The notes under the pieces are model-generated. The model made no database searches. It was not told the DNA's origin and was given only the letters and a program-made list of their open reading frames with translations. From assembly GCA_048499435.1 (NCBI GenBank), contig JASNZW010000003.1:620001-684000 (forward strand): 64,000 nt of DNA, read 5' to 3'. Every line of letters begins with the position of its first letter. Positions within the stretch are counted from its first letter, which is position 1. Source of the DNA: DAOTWC01 sp048499435 (GTDB lineage: Bacteria > Chloroflexota > Anaerolineae > Aggregatilineales > Phototrophicaceae). Positions 48,665 through 55,701 of the stretch are shown one piece after another. Made by a program: the position numbers and the translations under genes.

Positions 48665-49435
48665 TCAGTCAAAATCAACCGGGTCCAGCGTATCAGTTTG
48701 TGGCATATCGGCGGAATCGTCTTCCAGATACAGCAGTGAAGTCGCGCCGACGCGGATCACGTCGCCCGTCTGGAGGCGGTGTTCGCGCACCCGCACATCG
48801 TTGACAAACACCCCCGCCTGGCTGTCGGTGTCAAAGATCGTGTAACGGCCAAAACGCAGGCGCACCTGCGCGTGCAGCCGCGACACATAGGGGTCATCCA
48901 GCACAATCGTGTTATCCGGGCTGCGCCCGATGCTCACAATCGCCTGCTCCAGAGCGATGCTGTACCCACCGTTGACGATGAACTGCGCGCTGCGCGGCGC
49001 TGGTTCCTGCGCAACCTGAATGCGCCGCATGATCGTGGTCGTGTTTTCCGGCGCGCTTATATGCCGCGAGAACACCTTAATCTGCGCGTCGCCCAGGTCC
49101 GCGGCGGGCACAAACTCCACCTCAGGCATGCTTTTTAGCCGGTAGCCGGCGCTGGCCACCGCCTCCACCAACAGGTCGCTCAACATCTGCGCCAGGTCCG
49201 GGTAGCGCGTTTCGATCTGGCGCTGCACGCCCTGGCTGACGTGAATGGCGTAATAATCAGGTGCAATCAGCCGCGCGTCGCCGCCGCTGGCTGGCCGCAG
49301 GCCGTTTTCCATAGCGCGCGCCAGGTGCAGCGCGACATCGCGCGCCTGCAGCCGCCTGCCGAAAAAGTAGGCAAAGACCCCTTCGACTGCCATTTCAAGC
49401 CGGGCTTCAAACTGGGCAAGCTGCATCTCGTTCAT
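48665..49435 (-). CDS. fhaA: FHA-domain protein with N-terminal DUF3662 (FhaA-like)
   Basis: The 256-residue protein begins with a DUF3662 domain (about 1-120; LEMAVEGVFAYFFGRRLQARDVALHLARAME). After a short linker it has an FHA domain (about 160-245) with SIGRSPDNTIVLDDPYVSRLHAQVRLRFG and DTDSQAGVFVNDV, retaining the Gly/Arg/Ser/His/Asn positions. This two-domain layout is that of actinobacterial FhaA, which binds the MviN/MurJ pseudokinase domain. The murJ here lies at 39.4-41.1 kb and has no such domain. It is the first gene of the operon. Confidence 0.9.
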   Translation of the reverse strand: MNEMQLAQFEARLEMAVEGVFAYFFGRRLQARDVALHLARAMENGLRPASGGDARLIAPDYYAIHVSQGVQRQIETRYPDLAQMLSDLLVEAVASAGYRLKSMPEVEFVPAADLGDAQIKVFSRHISAPENTTTIMRRIQVAQEPAPRSAQFIVNGGYSIALEQAIVSIGRSPDNTIVLDDPYVSRLHAQVRLRFGRYTIFDTDSQAGVFVNDVRVREHRLQTGDVIRVGATSLLYLEDDSADMPQTDTLDPVDFD

Positions 49436-49491
49436 CGCCCGGCATTATAGCCCAACCCGCCGCGCGCCAGCAACGTATAAACCCTTGCCCC

Positions 49492-49532
49492 GTAAATAAA
49501 ACAGACACCGCGTTGGGTAAGCGGTGCCTGTT
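49492..49532 (-). terminator. Rho-independent terminator after the parvulin gene
   Basis: Read on the minus strand, AACAGGCACCGC (49532-49521) pairs with GCGGTGTCTGTT (49511-49500) with one mismatch, followed by a T-rich tail (TTATTTA, to 49493). It lies 27 bases after the parvulin stop. Confidence 0.8.
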
Positions 49533-49558
49533 CGCAGGTCTTTATTTAGCGCGCCGCG

Positions 49559-50899
49559 TTAGAAATTGGCGACGAAAACCGGGTCCGCCGGCACAAAGTC
49601 CACCCAGATCGGCGCGATCTCAACCTTCACATCCTCAGCGCTGCGCCGGTCACTCAGCCAGGCGGCAAACTGCTGGTCCTTGAGCTGTTCGCCTTCACGC
49701 GCACTCACGGGGCGCAGCTCGCGCCCGCGCACCTGGATCACGTGCCAGCCGAACTCCGTCTGCACCGGGCCAACGATCTCGCCCAGCGGGGCATCGGTAA
49801 CAGCCTGCGCGAACGGCGTGACAAACCCGCCCGCTGGCGACCAGCCCAGCTCGCCGCCCTGCGCGCCAGAGCCGGTGTCCGCAGACACCGCGCGCGCCAG
49901 CTCCGCGAACGACTCGCCGCCGCGCAGCGCCTCAATCACGTCCAGCGCGTCGGCCTCGTTCTCCAGCAGGATATGGCGGGCGTTCACGTGCAGCGCCTGG
50001 TCCGCTGGCGTTTCAAACACCGCGTCGCGCAGCGCGGTCCGCAGCGCCTGCGCCTCGAAATAGGCGTTGATATCGGCGTCGCTCAGGCGCGCCGAACTGC
50101 GCAGATAGGCGAAGAAATCATCCCGCTGCTGGTTAAATTCCGCCGTCAGCTCCTCCGCCGTCTGCGTGGCGGTGGGCAGGGCCGTCGGGAAAGGCGTCCC
50201 GGTGGGCGTCGCCTCAACGGCAGCGGTTGCCTCCGCCGTTGCCTCAACAACCGGCGCGGGCGTGCTGGTCGGCACTGGCGACGGCGTTGGCGACACGAAC
50301 GGCGTCGGCGTGACCGTCGGCGTTGGCGTCTCAGTGGCGGGCTGGCCAGCGGTCAGCGGGTCAAAGCCAAAGAAGTCGTTGATACGCTGGTTCACGTCCT
50401 CCTGGCTGACAGTGATGCCGCGCGCGGCGGCTTCCTGGCGCACCAGCGCGTCGTCAACCATCCGGTTGATCACTTCATTGCCAAGCTGGTCTGGTATCTG
50501 CACCTGCGACAGCCACGTGCGCAGCGGTTCCTGGCCGGCGTACTGGTTCGGGTCCAACCCCTGGGCCGTAATCAGCGCCAGGTAGCCGTTGATCTGCTGG
50601 TTCAGCAGGGCGCGCTCAAGGCGCACACGCTGCTCAAACTGCGCAACGGTGATCGTCTCGTCGTTCACCGTTGCGACTACCCTGTTCGGCGTCACCACCA
50701 GTTCGACAACCAGCGCCGCCACCAGAATCACGGCGATAACCACCACCGCCACAACCGTGCCGATCACCACCCAACGCTGAATCCGGGCTTCGCGCTCCGC
50801 GCGCGACTTATGCTCGCGCGCGTCCTTCTTAGGGTCAGCAGCGGCAGCCGGCCTCTGTTTGTCCTTCGGCAGGCCAGTTGTCTGGCTTCGTTTAGACAT
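49559..50899 (-). CDS. Membrane-anchored parvulin-type peptidyl-prolyl isomerase
   Basis: The 446-residue protein has a Lys/Arg-rich cytoplasmic head, one transmembrane helix (about 44-70), and a SurA-N-like helical chaperone region (about 75-190). A Thr/Pro-rich insert (TPTVTPTPFVSPTPSPVPTSTP, about 200-250) and a C-terminal rotamase domain (about 310-400) follow. The rotamase has VNARHILLENEADALDVIEALRGGESFAELARAVS and FGWHVIQVRGREL. It probably folds exported proteins outside the membrane, like PrsA. AGGAG lies 11 bases before the ATG, and a strong terminator follows. rpsR starts 81 bases upstream on the same strand. Confidence 0.9.
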   Translation of the reverse strand: MSKRSQTTGLPKDKQRPAAAADPKKDAREHKSRAEREARIQRWVVIGTVVAVVVIAVILVAALVVELVVTPNRVVATVNDETITVAQFEQRVRLERALLNQQINGYLALITAQGLDPNQYAGQEPLRTWLSQVQIPDQLGNEVINRMVDDALVRQEAAARGITVSQEDVNQRINDFFGFDPLTAGQPATETPTPTVTPTPFVSPTPSPVPTSTPAPVVEATAEATAAVEATPTGTPFPTALPTATQTAEELTAEFNQQRDDFFAYLRSSARLSDADINAYFEAQALRTALRDAVFETPADQALHVNARHILLENEADALDVIEALRGGESFAELARAVSADTGSGAQGGELGWSPAGGFVTPFAQAVTDAPLGEIVGPVQTEFGWHVIQVRGRELRPVSAREGEQLKDQQFAAWLSDRRSAEDVKVEIAPIWVDFVPADPVFVANF

Positions 50900-50980
50900 G
50901 TTTTTAGTGCTCCTGAGGTTGAAAGCAGGGCACTGCCTGGTCCAGGCTATACCCCGGCACTGCGCATGCGGCAGCGCGCA

Positions 50981-51358
50981 TTAGTCGCTGACATTCACAA
51001 ACGGCAGCAGCGCCAGATGGCGCGCCCGCTTGATCTCCCGTGCCAGGTTGCGCTGGCAGCGCGCGCAGTTGCCCGTCTGGCGGCGCGGACGGATCTTTCC
51101 GGTCTCAGTGATATACCGCCGCAGCGTGTCCACATCCTTATAATCGAAACACTTGCCCTCAGGGCAGTATTCCGTATTGCGTGACCGCCGCCGCCCGCCG
51201 CGCCGGTCCGGGCGCATCCCGCCCCGGTCACCGCGATCACCCCGGTCGCCGCGATCATCGCCGCCGCGCCCGCGCCCCTGCGGCCGCACCTCGTCCTCGC
51301 CCCCGTCCGCTGCGCCGCGCTCGTCGAAATCCCTGTTGCTCACTCGCGTGTCTCCCAT
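50981..51358 (-). CDS. rpsR: 30S ribosomal protein S18 (bS18) with long charged extension
   Basis: The C-terminal 65 residues are a complete bS18 with a probable zinc site (YCPEGKCFDYKDVDTLRRYI..., GNCARCQRNLAREIKRARHLALLPF). The preceding 60 residues are an Arg/Gly/Asp extension with three tandem RGD triplets (DDRGDRGDRGDRGG). bS18 is usually 70-90 residues; this is 125. It ends the rpsF-ssb-rpsR operon, 9 bases after ssb. rplI is not next to it. Confidence 0.95.
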   Translation of the reverse strand: MGDTRVSNRDFDERGAADGGEDEVRPQGRGRGGDDRGDRGDRGDRGGMRPDRRGGRRRSRNTEYCPEGKCFDYKDVDTLRRYITETGKIRPRRQTGNCARCQRNLAREIKRARHLALLPFVNVSD

Positions 51359-51367
51359 CGCCTGCCG

Positions 51368-51766
51368 CTAGAAAGCGTAGTCGTCGCCTTCATCGCCATC
51401 TTCGCTGCCAATATAATCAATGTGGTGCGGGCGGCGGTCGCCCAGCAAAATCATCTCGCTGGCGACCAACTCCGTCCGGAAGTGCTTTTTGCCGTCTTCA
51501 TCTTCCCAGCCGCGCGTCTGCAGCCGGCCCTCAATGTAGACCTGCTGGCTTTTGGCAAGGTGCGCCTTGCAGATTTCGGCCAGGTTGCCCCAGGCAACCA
51601 CGTTAAACCACTCGGTTTCTTCACGGCGTTCGCCGTCGGCTGAGGTCCAGGTGCGGCTGGTGGCCACGCTGAAGCTGGTCACTGGCCGCCCGCTGGGTGT
51701 ATAGCGCATTTCCGGGTCTCGCCCCAGGTGGCCGATGATCATCACTTTGTTCAGGCCGCGCGCCAT
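51368..51766 (-). CDS. ssb: Single-stranded DNA-binding protein
   Basis: The 132-residue OB-fold protein has NKVMIIGHLGRDPEMRYTPSGRPVTSFSVATSRTW, ETEWFNVVAWGNLAEICKAHLAKSQQVYIEGRLQTRGWEDEDGK and a short acidic tail ending DDYAF, the partner-binding tip. Tail and linker are shorter than in E. coli (178 residues). It lies between rpsF and rpsR, the standard position. Confidence 0.96.
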   Translation of the reverse strand: MARGLNKVMIIGHLGRDPEMRYTPSGRPVTSFSVATSRTWTSADGERREETEWFNVVAWGNLAEICKAHLAKSQQVYIEGRLQTRGWEDEDGKKHFRTELVASEMILLGDRRPHHIDYIGSEDGDEGDDYAF

Positions 51767-51819
51767 AACATCACACCCCCTATCCCGCTCACATCCGTCT
51801 TACTGGCCTGGTGCCGCCC

Positions 51820-52113
51820 CTACTTCTCCGCGAGCACGATCAGGTAGCGCAGAATCTGCGCAGACAGCTTGAGATTGCGCTCCAGCTCTGGCAGGCCGCT
51901 GGGGTCAATCTCCGCGTCCATCTGCACATAGTAGCCGTCCCGCTGCTTGTCAATTTCATAAGCCAGCCGGCGCCGGCCCCAGCGGTCGATCTTGGTCACC
52001 TGCCCCAGCTCACCCGCCTCAACCCACGCCTGAACCTGGTTCACCGCGTCGTTGATAACGTCCTCATTGGGGTCCTGCCGCACAATAAACGTCAGCTCGT
52101 ATGCTTTTTTCAC
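51820..52113 (-). CDS. rpsF: 30S ribosomal protein S6 (bS6)
   Basis: The 97-residue protein has the bS6 ferredoxin-like fold: KAYELTFIVRQDPNEDVINDAVNQVQAWV, then KIDRWGRRRLAYEIDKQRDGYYVQMDAE, and LSAQILRYLIVL. It binds the central domain of 16S rRNA with S18, encoded two genes downstream. It is the first gene of rpsF-ssb-rpsR. It is divergent from the binding-protein gene at 52358; the 244-base gap must hold both promoters, of which only a TTGACA at 52243-52248 (+) stands out. Confidence 0.95.
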   Translation of the reverse strand: MKKAYELTFIVRQDPNEDVINDAVNQVQAWVEAGELGQVTKIDRWGRRRLAYEIDKQRDGYYVQMDAEIDPSGLPELERNLKLSAQILRYLIVLAEK

Positions 52114-52357
52114 GGGTAGTAACTTGTCTCCTTTCCCCGGGAATGCCCCATAACAGCGCCAGCGCGGCTGTATGAAGCGGAAAGACGCCCGGCGGTGCGC
52201 CAGGCGGTGTATAGCCGGTGATGTTACCTGAAACGCCTGCGTTTGACAACGGTTGATTCGCGCGGCGGACTATCGGCTGATAGCGCGGCGGCGCCAACCT
52301 GCTAGAATTAAAACAGGTTTCGCTCTTACTGCCGCAGACAGCCGGGGAGAAAATTTC

Positions 52358-54496
52358 ATGAAACGATCTCGCTTTGTGGTTACCGGGGCGCTGCTGGTGC
52401 TGCTGCTGGCGCTGAGCGCGCCATTTTACCTGGCTGGCGCTCAGGAACAGCCGGTCTTTCGCATTGGCATCCTCGACAACGAAACCGGCCCCATCAGCAG
52501 CGGCGCGCGCCTGGCCGTGCAGGAAATCAACGCGGCGGGCGGCGTGCTCGGCGCTGATGGCACGTTTTTCCGCCCGGAGCTGGTCATCCAGCCGACCAAC
52601 CTTGGCGCGAACCTGGCAGAGGCCGTTGAAAACCTGCGCCAGGCCAGCACGATCGCCGTCCTCGGCCCTCAGTCTGACGCTGAAGTGCTCAACGGCCTGC
52701 CGCTGCTGCAAAGCCTCAACGTCCCCGTCCTCACCTTTGCTACCGGCGACACGCTTATCGTCTCAGACACAACCGGCCGCCTGCTGCGCGCCCGCGCCCA
52801 GCAGATCCTTCAGGGGCAGGCCCTGGCCCGCTTCCTGATTGAGGACAGCAGCATCACCGACATCGTCACCGTTCAGCTTGATCTGGACAGCACCGACCGC
52901 GTGATCGGCTTCGCCGAGGCGGCGCGCAGCCTGGGCGTCACCACGCGCTATCACCTGCTGGAAGGCAGCGTTGCCAACCTGGCCGACGTGCTGGTTAAAG
53001 AAAACCCACAGGCTGCGGCGGCCTTTGGCAGCCCGGCGTTCGCCAGCGAGCTGTACAACGCGCTGCGCAGCGCCGGCTGGACCGGCCTGTTCGCCTACGA
53101 CCAGCTCACCGACCCCATCTTCCGCCAGGCCGTGCCGCTGGCAGAGCAGGTCGGCGTGCTTTCGACAGCGACCTGGTCCTTCTCGCTGCCAGACGCCAAC
53201 AGTGACGCCTTTCTGAGCAGCTACGCGCGCGCCTTTGGCACGGTCCCTGGGCCGGTTGAGGCGGCAGCCTACGACGCCGTTAACCTGCTGGCGCAGGCCA
53301 TCGGCCTCCCCGGCGAGCTGCTTCCTAACCTCACCAGCCTGCGCGATGTCGCCGGCGTCCAGGGCCTGCTCAACCCCGCGCGCACGCCGCTGGCGCGCGG
53401 CGAGCTGAGCAACAACACGGTTGTCGTTCGCGTGGGCGCGCTGGGCGCGCCCCAGGTTGTGCTGCGCTTCGCCGGCTCTGAGCGCGTCCCGCCAGACCTG
53501 GGGACAATCGTCGAGGTTGTCCCGACAATCGCCCCCACCCCCACGCCGGAAGGCGTCGTGATCACTATCGTCAGCGAACGCCAGAATATCCGCACCGGCC
53601 CCGGCATGCAGTACGACACCATCGGCCAGGCGCAGCGCGACGAGCAGTTTGAGGTGATCGGCGCGAACCGGGACAACACCTGGGCGGTGATTATGTTTCG
53701 CGGGCGGCAGGGCTGGCTGTCGGTGTCCATCGCGGACGTGTTCGGTAACCTCAACAGCGTGCCGATCATTGACCCGCCGCCCACCCCCACGCCGGGCTTC
53801 ACCCCCACGCCGATGCCGCCCCAGGAAGCCGATATCGTGATCGACGCGGCTGTGGCCAACCCATCGCCCATCCGGCCCGGCCAGCCGTTCAACGTCAGCG
53901 TGACCGTGCGCAACGCCGGCAGAACCGCCGCCGGGCAGTTCGCTGTCGCCGCCACTTTCCCGCCTAACAATGTTTTCGCGGCGGCTATCGTGCCCGGCCT
54001 GGCCCCCGGCCAATCCACCATCGCCACGCTCACCGGCACGCTGACCAACACTGGTTTCTATTCAGTCGTGATTGTGGCTGATCTCAACAATGAAGTCCCA
54101 GAAGGGCCAGCAGGCGAGGCCAACAACAACTTCACTTTCAGCTATGTGGTGGACAAGCCGCTGCTGAACCAGGGCCAGCGCACACTTAATCCGGGCGACG
54201 GCCTCGACCTGGAGGGCAACGGCGCGGCGGTTGATGTTATCTGGAACCTCAACGGCCAGCAGCTCGACGCCTCCGGCTCGGCCCGCCTGGGAATCCTCAA
54301 CAATGTCGCGTTTGAAACGGTCCACTGGGACCTGATCAACCCTGGCATTGTCAATCAGATGACGATTATGCGGTCACAAATGGGCGCCGGGTTCGTGATC
54401 GGCGTTATCACGGCTGACGGCAACCGGGGCGCGATCCGCGTGGACAACATCCCCGGCAACCAGTTAGTCATAACGTTCAAGGTGTACCAGAACTGA
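52358..54496 (+). CDS. Secreted binding-protein/SH3b/CARDB fusion
   Basis: ATG 52358 has GGGGAGA 9 bases upstream and starts a Sec signal peptide (about 1-29, cut near AGA/QE); the frame is open to 52253, but without a signal. The 712-residue protein begins with a type-1 periplasmic binding domain (about 30-370: FRIGILDNETGPISSGARLAVQEINAAGG). An SH3b module (about 395-460: RQNIRTGPGMQYDTIGQAQR) follows, then a Pro/Thr linker and a CARDB-like adhesion domain (about 485-600: NPSPIRPGQPFNVSVTVRNAGRTAAG). The C-terminal beta domain (about 600-712) is unrecognised. No ABC permease is nearby, so it is probably a cell-wall-associated ligand binder, not a transport component. Confidence 0.8.
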   Translation: MKRSRFVVTGALLVLLLALSAPFYLAGAQEQPVFRIGILDNETGPISSGARLAVQEINAAGGVLGADGTFFRPELVIQPTNLGANLAEAVENLRQASTIAVLGPQSDAEVLNGLPLLQSLNVPVLTFATGDTLIVSDTTGRLLRARAQQILQGQALARFLIEDSSITDIVTVQLDLDSTDRVIGFAEAARSLGVTTRYHLLEGSVANLADVLVKENPQAAAAFGSPAFASELYNALRSAGWTGLFAYDQLTDPIFRQAVPLAEQVGVLSTATWSFSLPDANSDAFLSSYARAFGTVPGPVEAAAYDAVNLLAQAIGLPGELLPNLTSLRDVAGVQGLLNPARTPLARGELSNNTVVVRVGALGAPQVVLRFAGSERVPPDLGTIVEVVPTIAPTPTPEGVVITIVSERQNIRTGPGMQYDTIGQAQRDEQFEVIGANRDNTWAVIMFRGRQGWLSVSIADVFGNLNSVPIIDPPPTPTPGFTPTPMPPQEADIVIDAAVANPSPIRPGQPFNVSVTVRNAGRTAAGQFAVAATFPPNNVFAAAIVPGLAPGQSTIATLTGTLTNTGFYSVVIVADLNNEVPEGPAGEANNNFTFSYVVDKPLLNQGQRTLNPGDGLDLEGNGAAVDVIWNLNGQQLDASGSARLGILNNVAFETVHWDLINPGIVNQMTIMRSQMGAGFVIGVITADGNRGAIRVDNIPGNQLVITFKVYQN

Positions 54497-54513
54497 CCGC
54501 CATGCCTGCCAGC

Positions 54514-54541
54514 GCGCCGGCCTCATTCGTGGGGCCGGCGC
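54514..54541. terminator. Bidirectional hairpin between convergent genes
   Basis: A 9-bp stem GCGCCGGCC / GGCCGGCGC pattern (54514-54522 with 54533-54541) with a 10-base loop, 17 bases after one stop and 12 bases before the opposing stop. No long T-run. Confidence 0.55.
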
Positions 54542-54553
54542 TGCTTCAGTCCG

Positions 54554-55696
54554 TCAGTTCAACTGCACGTCAAGCCAGGTGGTGCGGTTGGGCTGCACGT
54601 AGATGATGCGCTGGAAGCGCACCCGGCCGTTTTCACTCACGATCACTTCGTAGTAGTTGGCCGGCAGGTCGCCCAGCGTGAAGTTCTCGCTAAACGTGGC
54701 ATCGCTGTTGGCTGGCGCGCCAGCATACGAAAAAGCGTAGCGCTGGATGTCGGTGGATTTAACGCTCAGCGTCACATCGTAGAGCAGGCCGCCGCTGGCG
54801 TCCGTCACCCGCCCCGCCAGCGTGCCGAACCCGCGATAGGGGTAAATCCAGAGTTCAGGGTTGCGCGTCGCGCTGAAACTGCGGAAGTCGCCCACGCGCA
54901 CCTCAAAATGCAGGTGCGGGCCGATAGCGACGCCGGTGTCGCCCACCCTGCCCAGCGGGTCACCCTGCTGAACTGATTGCCCCACCTCGACCTCAACCCG
55001 GTCCAGGTGGCCGTAAAGCGTAAAGACCGGCTGCCCCTCCGGCGATGTGAAATTGTGCTGCACGACCACCGCGTTACCGTAGTAGTTCGGGGTTGGCCCC
55101 AGCGTCGTCTGCGCGTCGCTGCCCGCAAAAACGACAGTCCCGTCCGCCGACGCCAGCGCTGGCGTGCCGCGCGGGTTAACAAATTCCACACCCGAATGAA
55201 TCTGCAGCCGCCCGCCAGACGTGCCGCCGTAGGGATAGGTGCGGTCGATCCAGTTCGTCGCCCCGTCAGCAATTGGCCGGCGCAGGTGGTAATGGTCGTT
55301 GATGGTCGCGGACGCATCCAGCGGGGGCGGCGTCCAGGTCGGTTCAGGCGTGTAATTCGGGTCATTCGCCGGGTCAGTCGGCGTGGGCGACGCAATCGGC
55401 ACTGGCGTGTTGGTCTCTGTCGGGGTCGGCGTCACCGTCGGCGTCGGCGTGATCGTCGGCGTCAGGGTGGGCGTCGGCGTCAGCGTCGGCGTGAACGTCG
55501 CTGTTGGCGGCAGCGTGGGCGTGCGGCTGGGCGCGACGTGGGCTGTTGGAACAGCGGTCGAGACCTGCGCCGCCAGCGCCGGGGCGTCAGACGCCTGCGC
55601 CGGGTCAACCGTCACCGCGAACGGCGTCTGGCGCGGCGCTGCCGGCTGGCAGGCGGCAAGCAAAAACGCAGCGAAAAGCAAGGTGCGCATCGCCAT
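54554..55696 (-). CDS. M23-family metallopeptidase lipoprotein
   Basis: The 380-residue protein has a lipoprotein signal with lipobox LLAAC (Cys at about 16) and a long Thr/Pro linker (about 55-115). An M23 LytM domain (about 150-290) contains IHSGVEFVNPRGTPALASADGTVVFAG, VQHNF, LYGHLDRVEV and HLHFEVRVG. The first metal motif reads H-S-G-V-E where H-x-G-x-D is usual, a conservative change. A C-terminal beta domain follows (about 300-380). Predicted role: peptidoglycan endopeptidase outside the cell. It starts 5 bases after the Thr/Pro-rich gene's stop (same operon). The start could also be the second ATG at 55690. Confidence 0.87.
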   Translation of the reverse strand: MAMRTLLFAAFLLAACQPAAPRQTPFAVTVDPAQASDAPALAAQVSTAVPTAHVAPSRTPTLPPTATFTPTLTPTPTLTPTITPTPTVTPTPTETNTPVPIASPTPTDPANDPNYTPEPTWTPPPLDASATINDHYHLRRPIADGATNWIDRTYPYGGTSGGRLQIHSGVEFVNPRGTPALASADGTVVFAGSDAQTTLGPTPNYYGNAVVVQHNFTSPEGQPVFTLYGHLDRVEVEVGQSVQQGDPLGRVGDTGVAIGPHLHFEVRVGDFRSFSATRNPELWIYPYRGFGTLAGRVTDASGGLLYDVTLSVKSTDIQRYAFSYAGAPANSDATFSENFTLGDLPANYYEVIVSENGRVRFQRIIYVQPNRTTWLDVQLN

Positions 55697-55701
55697 ACGA
55701 T

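Noticed and set aside
52243..52273. TTGACA before the binding-protein fusion gene as a full promoter
   Set aside because: The -35 is perfect, but no acceptable -10 lies 16-18 bases downstream, so only the hexamer is noted.
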